From NCBI GenBank assembly GCA_016903675.1, contig JADQBA010000025.1:12301-76300 (forward strand): DNA of 64,000 nt. The letters run 5' to 3'. Shown piece after piece: positions 24,268-32,508 of the stretch. The notes beneath the pieces are model-generated. The model made no database searches, had not been told where the DNA came from, and saw only the letters and a program-made list of their open reading frames with translations. The position numbers and the translations under genes are program-made. The DNA is from Stigonema ocellatum SAG 48.90 = DSM 106950 (GTDB lineage Bacteria > Cyanobacteriota > Cyanobacteriia > Cyanobacteriales > Nostocaceae). Within the stretch, counting starts at the first letter, position 1. Every line of letters starts with the position of its first letter.

Positions 24268-25197
24268 ATGTCATCCATTGAGCTTCTCCAACGCCAAATC
24301 CACACTGCGGAAAATCTGCAAGCCGTGGTGAAAATGATGAAAGTATTAGCGGCGTTAAACATCCACCAATACGAACAGGCGGTTGCCTCCCTCGCTGAGT
24401 ATAATCGTACTATCGAAATGGGGTTGCATGTCGTTCTCAAGGCAGCACATACTCATGACGCTTCGCCCCAACATGGTAACGGCGACCACTTCAAAACTGA
24501 CCCACCATCCCTTTCCACCGACCTTGGTCGTTGCGGCGTGATTATCTTTGGCTCTGAGCAAGGGATGTGTGGTCAGTTCAACGAACAGATTAGCGGCTAT
24601 GCGATCGCTGAATTAGAGAAGTTGAAGCTCTCACACGAAAGACGGGCGATTTTTGTTGTCGGATCGAGAGTTATCTCCCATTTAGAAACCGCAGGCTATG
24701 AGATCGAGCAGACTTTCGCCATGCCTGGTTCACTAACTGGGATCACATCAATGGTTCAAGAAATCTTGCTGCACATTGCCACATGGCGCGATAGCAAGCA
24801 AATTGTCCGAATTTTCTTGTTCTACAACCACTTACATTCCAATACGTTATGCGAGCCGTACAAGCTGCAACTGTTGCCACTTGACCGCGAATGGCTACAA
24901 CATATCGAAAGCTTAGCATGGCGATCGCGGACTCTACCAACTTTTACGATGCCGAGCGATGTTTTGGTTGCATCTCTATTACAACAATATTTCTTTATCT
25001 CGCTCTACCGTGCTTTTGGTGAGTCCCTCGCAGGTGAAAACGCTAGCCGTCTCGCTTCTATGCAGGTTGCCGAGAAAAATATTCAGGAGCGGCTCACAGA
25101 GTTTACTACTCAATTTCAGCAAAAACGCCAAACTGAAATTACAGATGAATTGCTAGAAATTATTTCAGCCTTTGAGTTAAGTCAACATAATTCGTAA
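24268..25197 (+). CDS. atpG: N-type ATPase F1 subunit gamma
   Basis: 309 aa. N-terminal coiled coil with LLQRQIHTAENLQAVVKMMKVLAA (related to the classical RIxSVxNTxKIT), the Rossmann-like middle (GVIIFGSEQGMCGQFNE) and the conserved C-terminal helix (SRLASMQVAEKNIQERLTEF). The central shaft linking the c-ring to F1. More divergent than housekeeping gamma, as is usual for N-ATPase gamma. No insertion with a cysteine pair of the chloroplast redox type is seen. Confidence 0.88.
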   Translation: MSSIELLQRQIHTAENLQAVVKMMKVLAALNIHQYEQAVASLAEYNRTIEMGLHVVLKAAHTHDASPQHGNGDHFKTDPPSLSTDLGRCGVIIFGSEQGMCGQFNEQISGYAIAELEKLKLSHERRAIFVVGSRVISHLETAGYEIEQTFAMPGSLTGITSMVQEILLHIATWRDSKQIVRIFLFYNHLHSNTLCEPYKLQLLPLDREWLQHIESLAWRSRTLPTFTMPSDVLVASLLQQYFFISLYRAFGESLAGENASRLASMQVAEKNIQERLTEFTTQFQQKRQTEITDELLEIISAFELSQHNS

Positions 25198-25214
25198 TTG
25201 TTACCCCTAATGTT

Positions 25215-26651
25215 ATGGAACCAAATGTTAAATCATCTTCCCAGTCAAATCATTCCCAAGAACAAAATCTTGGTTCTGTTCTCTCCGTGCGGAGCAGCAT
25301 CATCGATATCCATTTTCCCAAACGGTTGCCAGATATACATAGCCAGTTACAAGTAGGGAAAGCAGGTAATATTGCCATCGAGGTGGTTTCCCATCTCAGT
25401 GCTCAGGTGGTGCGGGGTGTGGCACTTGCCCCAACCGCAGGTTTGACACGTGGCGACGTTGTCATTGATACTCAGCACCCGTTACAAGTTCCCGTGGGCG
25501 ATCGCCTCTTAGGCAGAATGTTAAACCTGTTTGGCGAGAGTATCGATGAGAAAGCGCCGATTTCAGGTGGCGAATGGCGATCAATCCATGCTACGCCGAT
25601 CGCGATGTCAGAGCGAGTCACCAAAGCCGAAATCCTCAAAACTGGGATTAAAGTGATTGATCTGCTCACACCTTTGGAACGGGGCGGCAAAACAGGTTTG
25701 CTTGGCGGTGCAGGCGTTGGCAAAACTGTGCTAATTACGGAAATGATCCATAACATGGTCAAGCAGCACCAAGGCGTAAGTTTATTTTGTGGGATTGGCG
25801 AACGCTGCCGCGAAGGTCTGGATCTATATCAAGAAATGGAAGCAACGGGCGTTCTCCAAAATGCAGTCTTGGTCTTCGGACAGATGAATGAACCGCCGGG
25901 AGTCAGATTTTGGGCTGGACATGCGGCGCTGACAATGGCAGAATATTTTCGCGATCATTCCCAAAAAGATGTATTGCTTTTGATCGATAATATCTTTCGC
26001 TTTATCCAAGCGGGTTCAGAAGTATCAGGACTGATGGGGATACTACCTTCGCGGGTCGGCTATCAACCAACTCTCGCCACCGAACTCAGTCAACTAGAGG
26101 AGCGCATTTGCAATACATCGGCAGGGGCGATTACTTCCATTCAAGCGGTTTATGTACCTGCGGACGACTTCACCGACCCCTCTGCTGTGGCTGTGTTTTC
26201 ACATCTGTCAGCAGCAATTGTGTTGTCACGCAAACGGGCGAGTGAAGGGCTATATCCTGCCGTGGATTTGATGCAATCAAATTCCAAAATGTTGATGCCT
26301 CATATTGTTGGCGATCGCCATTATCAAATCGCTCAAGCAGTACGCAAAACCATCACTACCTATGAGGAACTGAAAGATATCATCGCAATGTTGGGCTTAG
26401 AAGAATTATCGGAAGGCGATCGCAAAGTGGTATCCCGAGCAAGACTTTTAGAACGTTTTCTCACTCAACCCTTCTTTTCGACTGCCCAGTTTACAGGTTT
26501 GACAGGGAAATTAGTAGAATTAGACGATGTCTTAGAAGGATGCGAGCGCATTCTCAATGACGAGTTTTCTGATACACCAGAGCGATCGCTCTATATGATC
26601 GGCTCAATTGATGAAGTCGTAAAAGCTCCAAAAGAGGGCAAAAAATCATGA
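25215..26651 (+). CDS. atpD: N-type ATPase F1 subunit beta
   Basis: 478 aa. Walker A GGAGVGKTVLI, the catalytic Glu in GIGERCREG, Walker B DVLLLIDNIFRF and ALTMAEYF. Catalytic subunit of F1. In the standard N-ATPase operon this is the first gene; here it follows atpG, 17 bp away, with no obvious promoter between them. It overlaps atpC by 4 bp (ATGA). Confidence 0.92.
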   Translation: MEPNVKSSSQSNHSQEQNLGSVLSVRSSIIDIHFPKRLPDIHSQLQVGKAGNIAIEVVSHLSAQVVRGVALAPTAGLTRGDVVIDTQHPLQVPVGDRLLGRMLNLFGESIDEKAPISGGEWRSIHATPIAMSERVTKAEILKTGIKVIDLLTPLERGGKTGLLGGAGVGKTVLITEMIHNMVKQHQGVSLFCGIGERCREGLDLYQEMEATGVLQNAVLVFGQMNEPPGVRFWAGHAALTMAEYFRDHSQKDVLLLIDNIFRFIQAGSEVSGLMGILPSRVGYQPTLATELSQLEERICNTSAGAITSIQAVYVPADDFTDPSAVAVFSHLSAAIVLSRKRASEGLYPAVDLMQSNSKMLMPHIVGDRHYQIAQAVRKTITTYEELKDIIAMLGLEELSEGDRKVVSRARLLERFLTQPFFSTAQFTGLTGKLVELDDVLEGCERILNDEFSDTPERSLYMIGSIDEVVKAPKEGKKS

Positions 26652-27082
26652 CCTCCACACCATCACAAACGCATCCAGAAATACCGTCAGAAATGCGGCT
26701 CAAAGTTGTCTTACCAACCAAAATCCTGATGGAAACAGCCGCGATAAAAGTGATTGCAGAAGCGGAGAATGGGATGTTTTGCTTGCTGCCTCGCCATTTA
26801 GATTTTGTCACGACGCTTATACCGAGTTTGCTATCCTTCGTCTCACCGCAAGGACAAGAACAATTCCTGGCGATCAATCAAGGAATTTTGATAAAGCATG
26901 GGGATGAGGTCACAGTCGCTACCCAAAATGCAGTTCAAGGTGGTGATTTGGGAATGTTGAGAAAAACCGTTGAGCAGCAGTTTCAGTTAATCGATGAACG
27001 CGAAAAAACAGCACGTTCCGTTTTAGCAAAGCTAGAGGTAAACACAATTCGGCACTTTATCGAGTTAGGTGAATATGTATGA
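26648..27082 (+). CDS. atpC: N-type ATPase F1 subunit epsilon
   Basis: 144 aa. The N-terminal beta-sandwich begins MRLKVVLPTKILMETAAIKVIAEAENGMF and has LLPRHLDFVT, typical of F1 epsilon; the C-terminal helices follow (LRKTVEQQFQLIDEREKTARSVL). It connects the gamma foot and the c-ring. Overlaps of 4 bp with atpD and with atpQ show coupled translation. Confidence 0.85.
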   Translation: MTSTPSQTHPEIPSEMRLKVVLPTKILMETAAIKVIAEAENGMFCLLPRHLDFVTTLIPSLLSFVSPQGQEQFLAINQGILIKHGDEVTVATQNAVQGGDLGMLRKTVEQQFQLIDEREKTARSVLAKLEVNTIRHFIELGEYV

Positions 27083-27459
27083 AAACTCCCGGACGTAAGT
27101 CGCGAGCGCAAACGCATCTCTTTGCCAAGGCGATCGCTAATAAAGAACGTCGCAAACTTTATGCTCGCCAAGCGAAACCTTATGGTGGAGTTTGGTTTGG
27201 TTTTGGTTTTGCGGGCTTAGTCGGTTGGTCAGTGGTCGCACCAACTTTGTTGGGGATGGGACTAGGAATCTGGATTGATTTCCAATTTCCCAGTCGGTTC
27301 TCATGGACATTGGCACTGATGCTGGCTGGTTTAACCCTCGGTTGTTTGATTGCATGGGAATGGGTATCGCAGGAGCAGGAACGTATGGCAAGAGATCAGC
27401 CACCTGATGATTCTCCTCAATTTCCAGCAGATTCTCCCAACGAGAAAGAAGGAACGTAA
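27079..27459 (+). CDS. atpQ: N-ATPase accessory membrane subunit AtpQ
   Basis: 126 aa. A basic N-terminus, then two membrane helices (FGFGFAGLVGWSVVAPTLLG and WTLALMLAGLTLGCLIAWEW) and an acidic tail. The motif GLVGWSVVAPTLLGMGLGIW is typical of AtpQ, an AtpI-related subunit; such proteins assist c-ring assembly or Mg2+ handling. It is the last gene of the operon here, followed by a GC-rich hairpin. Usually third in N-ATPase operons. Confidence 0.82.
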   Translation: MKTPGRKSRAQTHLFAKAIANKERRKLYARQAKPYGGVWFGFGFAGLVGWSVVAPTLLGMGLGIWIDFQFPSRFSWTLALMLAGLTLGCLIAWEWVSQEQERMARDQPPDDSPQFPADSPNEKEGT

Positions 27460-27465
27460 ACAACC

Positions 27466-27499
27466 CAGCGCCGCCCTTCGGGACGGCGTGGGCTTTTAG
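27466..27499 (+). terminator. Probable terminator hairpin after the N-ATPase operon
   Basis: GCGCCGCCC-TTCG-GGACGGCGT stem followed by GGGCTTTTAG. The four T residues are few, so termination may be partial. It also overlaps the end of the intron-split gene on the other strand. Confidence 0.55.
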
Positions 27500-27621
27500 T
27501 AGCCCTGGGTGTCGAATAAACTGAGTTGTACATACTCGACCTTAGCCTTTCTAACAACTAGCTCACAAGACAAACCCGGACCTCGAGGCTGATTTACGGC
27601 AGCCCCAATAAGCGAAATTAG
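27496..27621 (-). pseudogene. 3' exon of an intron-interrupted gene of unknown function
   Basis: After the inferred 3' splice site of the outer intron the minus strand reads LISLIGAAVNQPRGPG...KVEYVQLSLFDTQGY and stops at 27496. It joins in frame with the 5' exon (32294-32402) ending PTVP. I do not recognise the protein. The 5' exon begins at a TGA beside a TnpB-element end, so the gene appears truncated upstream. Confidence 0.5.
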
Positions 27622-27694
27622 GTAGGGTCGAGGAGAGCATTACTGCTCTACCCCTCCCATCCGAAACCGTGCTTGTACCTTTCAGCACACACGG

Positions 27695-29491
27695 CTACTC
27701 AGCGTGTTGTCCATCTGTCAAATCGGACTTCCTGACAGCATGACCAATGAAATTAGGGATATCATTCACCCATTCCCAGTCAAACTTTTCCCAAAAATGG
27801 GAGAGTTTTTCTAGGAATTTTGAGCGGTCTTTTCTCCTAATTTCTTTTAGGTCAAGTGCGGTCTTTTCATCATGGCAATGTCGATGTAATAGTTGCAGAT
27901 TTTGGTATTCATCCTTACCGCCTATGGCTCTGGGGATGATGTGGTCTACTTCTAAAACATCCCAGTCTTGAAAGCTTAATCCACACCAAGAACATTTACC
28001 CTTTTGTCGCTTAAGCAACTTAGCCTTACGATTGGGCATTTCGGGATGTGTCCCTAGTCTTGAACTCCAGTAAACTAGGTCGCCATCGTATGGGCTTTTA
28101 TCGCCTTTGACTTTCACATAGTCAGTGCTACTACAAGCTATATCTTTATGCTTTAGTAACCGGAAAGGGTTCGCTTTCCCGACCTTTGTCGCGAATACCC
28201 AGTTATCGCCATCTATGGTAGTCCAGTATTTATTAGAACCATCTTTACTGTTTCCACAGCGGCGTTGTGCCCATCGTCGAAGTTTCAGGTATGTGAGGTT
28301 GTCTTGTTTGGACAACTCTCCGAATGTTTTGGCATCGGAGTATGAATAGAAAGAAGTCCATCCCCTTATGACAGGGTTGAGGTCTTTGATTAATGCCGAT
28401 TGAGGCGAAGACCTGTGTTTTGTGATGATTCTTCCAACTTCCTCAATGTGAGCCTTACTCGCCTTCTCGGATGGGATGATGAGGGTATTGAAACCTAGTA
28501 TTTTACCATCGGTGTTTTTATTACTCCGATATTTACCCGCCGAATATTGCTGGATGTGATGACCGAGAAAGTCAAAACCAGCTTTATCATCCTCACTTAG
28601 TTCAGGATTGAATGTATGAGTAAGCCGGGTTTTTTCAGGTTTCAATTCCAGTCCTATGCCAGATAACCATTCCGAGATAATTTCTCGGCATCTTTGGACA
28701 ACGGCTTTTTTCTCGTGTAGCACAACGAAATCGTCGGCATAGCGTATAAAGCTAAGGGACTTGATTTTATCTCGTCCTCCGACTTGACGCCCACGATAGT
28801 CGCGGGCGTCAAGTGTTGTGGCGTATTCGTTAAGTGCGTTTTCTAAACCGTGGAGGGCTATATTCGCAAGTAGTGGTGAAATGACACCACCCTGCGGCGT
28901 ACCCTCAGATGTGGCAGTAAATACCCCTTGGTCTATTACACCGGACTTGAGCCAAGCTTTTATTTGTTGCCTAACCTTGCCTTTGATGTTCAACTTTTGA
29001 AGCAATACTTCATGGTTGATGCGGTCAAAACAGCGGGCAATATCCGCGTCTAACACGTATTTTGCCTTGTTTTGAATACAGAGTTTAATCTGTTTTACGG
29101 CATCATGGCATGACCTTCCGGGTCTAAAACCATAGGAATTTGGCTCAAAAACCGCTTCCCATTCTGGCTCAAGTGCAGCTTTCACTACAGCTTGTAGTGC
29201 GCGGTCGTACATTGTGGGTATTCCTAGGGGGCGTTTTTCTTCTCTACCAGGCTTAGGAATCCATACTCTACGAGTGGGTTTGGATTTGCCAGTTAGCTTA
29301 AGTTCCCCAACCAATTCCATACGCGCTTCTGGGGATAGTGATTTAACACCGTCCACACCTGCCGTTTTCTTGCCTTGGTTTTCAACTGTAACCCGTCGTA
29401 CCGCTAGTACTTTATTAGACCAAGACCTCATCAAGGTCTTCTGGAGTTTGCGGCATCGCTTGACATCGCCATGGCGGGAAGCAGCATAAAT
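27695..29491 (-). CDS. ltrA: Group II intron reverse transcriptase/maturase-HNH, main part (outer intron)
   Basis: At least 579 aa from the internal ATG at 29434; in frame the sequence extends upstream to IYAASRHGDVKRC at 29491, where the inner intron joins. RT motifs: AGVDG, RPLGIPTMYDRALQAVVK, SYGFRPGRSCHDAV, VLDADIARCFDRINH, GTPQGGVISPLLANIAL and FIRYADDFVV (catalytic YADD). The C-terminal maturase X region is followed by an HNH endonuclease (CSWCGL, LEVDHIIPRAIGG, LLHRHCHDEK). The first ~33 codons are on the other side of the inner intron (31654-31751). It should be expressed intact only after the inner intron is spliced. Confidence 0.85.
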   Translation of the reverse strand: MYAASRHGDVKRCRKLQKTLMRSWSNKVLAVRRVTVENQGKKTAGVDGVKSLSPEARMELVGELKLTGKSKPTRRVWIPKPGREEKRPLGIPTMYDRALQAVVKAALEPEWEAVFEPNSYGFRPGRSCHDAVKQIKLCIQNKAKYVLDADIARCFDRINHEVLLQKLNIKGKVRQQIKAWLKSGVIDQGVFTATSEGTPQGGVISPLLANIALHGLENALNEYATTLDARDYRGRQVGGRDKIKSLSFIRYADDFVVLHEKKAVVQRCREIISEWLSGIGLELKPEKTRLTHTFNPELSEDDKAGFDFLGHHIQQYSAGKYRSNKNTDGKILGFNTLIIPSEKASKAHIEEVGRIITKHRSSPQSALIKDLNPVIRGWTSFYSYSDAKTFGELSKQDNLTYLKLRRWAQRRCGNSKDGSNKYWTTIDGDNWVFATKVGKANPFRLLKHKDIACSSTDYVKVKGDKSPYDGDLVYWSSRLGTHPEMPNRKAKLLKRQKGKCSWCGLSFQDWDVLEVDHIIPRAIGGKDEYQNLQLLHRHCHDEKTALDLKEIRRKDRSKFLEKLSHFWEKFDWEWVNDIPNFIGHAVRKSDLTDGQHAE

Positions 29492-29493
29492 GG

Positions 29494-31653
29494 GTAGAGT
29501 CGATGGCGGGTATTATCCCGCGCACCTCTCTGTTAGATCCGGACATGTAATTTTCACTACATCCGGCTCCCGATATTCTTAGCTTTCGCGCTTGCCCATG
29601 TGCAAATAATCATGGCAACTTTCATGAATTGCCATGAGATTTTGTTTCTTCCAGGTGGCGTGGTTTCCATCTATGTGATGGAGGTGAACCCGTTCGTCGG
29701 ATAGAAGTTTTAGCCCACAAGCTGCACATGCATGGTTTTGCCTTTGTAAAGCTTTAGAGGTTTCACCGTCATAGAGTTTGCTGTTGCGCTTACTCCAGTA
29801 GGTTAAGTCTCCGTCGTAGGGTGATTTTTCACCCTGGACGTTAACGTGCTTATTTTCGGAGTGGTGAACCTTTGGGAACGCTTTGTCAAGCAATTTCTTG
29901 CTTGACTCGCGGTCTTTTTTGGTTTCCTTGTTGAACACCCTGTACGCTCTCTGTTGAATGTGAAACAGTGAGAATCGTGACCCATCCATTTTACAGAAGC
30001 GGTGGTAGTTCCTCCAACCTCTAACCACTGGGGCTAATTTCTCAGCCTTGGTTGTGGCACCATAATTCGAGTTGTTGACTACGGCTTTTACTTTCTTACG
30101 GAATGTCTTGAAGTTATCCACTGAGGGGACGCATCTGAACTTTCCGTTGCTCTGCACCTTGAAGTGCCAGCCTAGGAAATCAAAGCCGTCTGTCGTTGCG
30201 GTCAGCTTAGTCTTCTTCTCGCTTACCTTCATCCCTCTTTGGGCGAGGAACTGGCTAATTTTTTCAAGTATTGATTCTGCGTTATCATTGGGTTTAAGTA
30301 GAAAAATCATGTCATCGGCGTACCTAACCGACTGGTGAATTTCCTCTATCCCGTTGAGCGCAATGTTGGCTAATAGGGGACTCACCACTCCCCCTTGGGG
30401 GGTACCCTGTTCGGGGAATTCTGGATTGACTCCTGATTTAAGACATCGAAATATTCCTGTCTTTAGGCTCGAAGGTGCAATGAGTCTATCCATTATGCAT
30501 GAGTGGCTTATCCTGTCGAAGCATTTTTCAATATCGAGTTCGATGACCCGTTTATCTATTCCATGACTATATGAGCGTAGGTTTAAAAATAGGATTTTCT
30601 GCGCATCGTGCGCACTTCGTCCCGTTCTAAATCCGTAGCTGTTGGCATGGAAGGTTGCTTCGTGTGCTGGCTCTAATGCGTATTTGGCTAGGCACTGCCA
30701 AGCTCTATCGCCTAGAGTAGGGACTTTTAGGATACGTTTTGTGCCATCCTTTTTAGGGATGGGTATTTCGCGTAGCTTTTGGTGATGCCAATTGCTGCCG
30801 TGGCGTTTAAGTTCTTCACTTAGTTCAAACCTCTCCTTAAAGGTTAGGTCTGCTTCGCCATCGACTCCCGGTGTCTTTTTCCCAGCGTTTAGCTGACTTA
30901 CTTGCCGGACTGCCAGTAACCTCGCTGCGGTGGATTTCAGAATCAGCTTCTGGATTGACCTTGCCTTGCGCATGTCACCAACCCGAACGGCTTTATACAC
31001 TCTTTGTTGTAGGCGGAATAGATTACGGCGGAATTGCTTCCACGGTAAGTTTTTCCAGGATTCACTAGCATTACTGCTGTGTCTAATCATGCTCTGACCC
31101 CAAGTACGTGTACTCTGAACACCTCAGACTAATTACAGTCTGTCCTACCCAAATTAAAAGAATTCTGCTGCTCGTCCAGCTTACTCAGGGGTTCGACCTC
31201 CCCTTAGACTTTTAATTTGTTTTTCTTCGTTCCCCTGGTTAGATTGTTCGTTCCTTTAGGTGGAGTCACTTCAACCACTGGATTCCCTAGACTCTTGCCG
31301 TTACCAAAACGACTGCACGGCGGGAATTAGCTCCAGTGAAGTCGGGGGGTTGTATGTTGTGTCCCGCTTGCTGCTGGGTTGCTTTTCTAGACTCTATTTC
31401 ACCGTAGGAACTCCCCATTAGCACCAGTGTCAGCCCACAACAGCCGTCTGATTATGCCCTGTACCCAGCTTCACCCTCCGAAAACCGAGTTCGGTCAGTG
31501 TGGGCAGATAGGGAGTCATGCCTGAGTCTGGCAGACGGGACTTTCACCCGCATCTTTCCAAGAGTTCAACCCTTAATGGCAGTAATCTGCTGCCTGGTTG
31601 GTGGAGTTATTTACGGACTTTACCTACCGTGATTCATCCACAACGAATCGCAC
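29494..31653 (-). mobile_element. Inner group II intron inserted in the outer intron's RT gene
   Basis: The 5' end is GTGCGATTCGTTGTGG at 31653. Domain V near 29530-29570 reads GAGCCGGATGTAGTGAAAAT then ATGTCCGG; domain VI and the 3' end CGACTCTAC(C) fall at 29494 (plus or minus 1-2 bases). The flanking protein reads KLQKR before and IYAASRHGD after, so the insertion splits the start of the outer RT gene. About 2.16 kb. Confidence 0.8.
29579..31090 (-). CDS. ltrA: Group II intron reverse transcriptase/maturase-HNH (inner intron)
   Basis: 503 aa, apparently complete. N-terminal FRRNLFRLQQRVYKAVRVGD, RT core SYGFRTGRSAHDAQ, VIELDIEKCFDRISH, EQGTPQGGVVSPLLANIAL and VRYADDMIFLL (YADD), maturase region FDFLGWHF...VVRGWRNYHRF, and a C-terminal HNH (CAACGL, VHLHHIDGNHATWK, HESCHDYLH). 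All catalytic residues look intact. It serves splicing and retrohoming of the inner intron. Not closely similar to the outer protein in the N-terminal part, so the two introns are different lineages. Confidence 0.9.
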   Translation of the reverse strand: MIRHSSNASESWKNLPWKQFRRNLFRLQQRVYKAVRVGDMRKARSIQKLILKSTAARLLAVRQVSQLNAGKKTPGVDGEADLTFKERFELSEELKRHGSNWHHQKLREIPIPKKDGTKRILKVPTLGDRAWQCLAKYALEPAHEATFHANSYGFRTGRSAHDAQKILFLNLRSYSHGIDKRVIELDIEKCFDRISHSCIMDRLIAPSSLKTGIFRCLKSGVNPEFPEQGTPQGGVVSPLLANIALNGIEEIHQSVRYADDMIFLLKPNDNAESILEKISQFLAQRGMKVSEKKTKLTATTDGFDFLGWHFKVQSNGKFRCVPSVDNFKTFRKKVKAVVNNSNYGATTKAEKLAPVVRGWRNYHRFCKMDGSRFSLFHIQQRAYRVFNKETKKDRESSKKLLDKAFPKVHHSENKHVNVQGEKSPYDGDLTYWSKRNSKLYDGETSKALQRQNHACAACGLKLLSDERVHLHHIDGNHATWKKQNLMAIHESCHDYLHMGKRES

Positions 31654-31751
31654 CGTTTTTGCAGCTTAAAAACATATCTCTCGGCTTTTGCCCAGTTGAT
31701 TTGTCTCCATCCCTCGGTCTTTATTTCTAAATCCGAATTAGGCTTTTCCAC
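31654..31751 (-). CDS. N-terminal coding segment of the outer intron RT, separated by the inner intron
   Basis: GTG at 31751 with AAAGGAG nine bases upstream starts MEKPNSDLEIKTEGWRQINW and continues AKAERYVFKLQKR to 31654, the typical N-terminus of group II intron proteins. The reading frame then meets the inner intron 5' end. The join to IYAASRHGD depends on the exact inner 3' splice site; with an AC end a single-base shift would remain, with a CC end the frame is restored. Confidence 0.75.
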
Positions 31752-32293
31752 AACTACTAACTCCTTTAGCTTTCCCACACTGCGGCTCACGTCTGCTTAT
31801 CCCGGTGATTACCACCATCCCTTTTCAGGCGTTACCCGTTGATTCGGGTTGGGCGTTAGCTTTTTGAACCATCCCATCCCATCGTTGCTTATGGCTTGAC
31901 GCCTACCTGTTACCAGTTTCAGGGGCATACGATGGGGTTACTTCGTTCCCACTATTCATTAATTGAGTCGTTAGGGTGTGTCTTTCCACCGAGGTTCTAA
32001 GAGGTGCGCTATCTCGGTAAACGAAACCTGATAGTCTTTACCTTTGTCGGATGTTTCCGACCCAAGAGGTGAACCGAAGTCCACAAGCTTATATCCCTTG
32101 GCAACGGCTAACGATGGTTCAATGACACTTGGCTTGTTCTACCCATAGACTCTTGCTAGCGGCTTGCGCTTTCAGCTATTACCGCCTCAACCGCTTTCAC
32201 TCCCGCTTCTATATCTGGGTTGTCAGTCCAGATACAGGGGAAACTCCTCATCTACCTCACGGTAGAGGGCGCTGTGTGCTTTTAATCCCGCAC

Positions 32294-32402
32294 CGGGACA
32301 GTAGGACTTGGTGTATTCTGGATTGGGTTATAATTTAGGTTGGTAAGAACTTCAATCTTTCCCCGTTCCTCTAGCTTTTTTAGCTGTTGCTCGGCTAGAT
32401 TT
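32294..32402 (-). pseudogene. 5' exon of the intron-interrupted gene
   Basis: Open frame reading NLAEQQLKKLEERGKIEVL then NPIQNTPSPTVP, ending at the outer intron 5' splice site. It is preceded by an in-frame TGA at about 32400 next to the end of the tnpB element, so no start codon is available. Unknown protein. Confidence 0.45.
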
Positions 32403-32508
32403 GCTCACCTACAAGAATAGTGAGTTGTCATTGGTTGAGGATGAAAGTGCGAACTCTACCCCAGGATTGGGTTACTCAACCATTGCCAGCCGTCCTCCCC
32501 TTTCAGGT

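Larger units (their letters stand above)
27622..32293 (-). mobile_element. Outer group II intron of a twintron
   Basis: The 5' end on the minus strand is GTGCGGGATTAAAAGC at 32293, matching the group II GUGYG rule. Domain V is seen near 27650-27690 (AGCCGTGTGTGCTGAAAGGT then AGCACGGTTT), domain VI follows, and the 3' end is CGACCCTAC at 27622. Joining 32294 to 27621 keeps the host frame open. The element is about 2.5 kb without the inner intron, and its reverse-transcriptase gene is interrupted by the inner intron. Confidence 0.75.

Noticed and set aside
20477..27459. Housekeeping H+-ATP synthase operon
   Set aside because: Presence of AtpR and AtpQ, absence of a separate delta gene and the c-subunit sequence identify an N-type ATPase.
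27695..31090. Two tandem copies of the same group II intron
   Set aside because: The two RT proteins differ clearly, and the RT gene halves at 31654 and 29491 fit one gene interrupted by the other intron.
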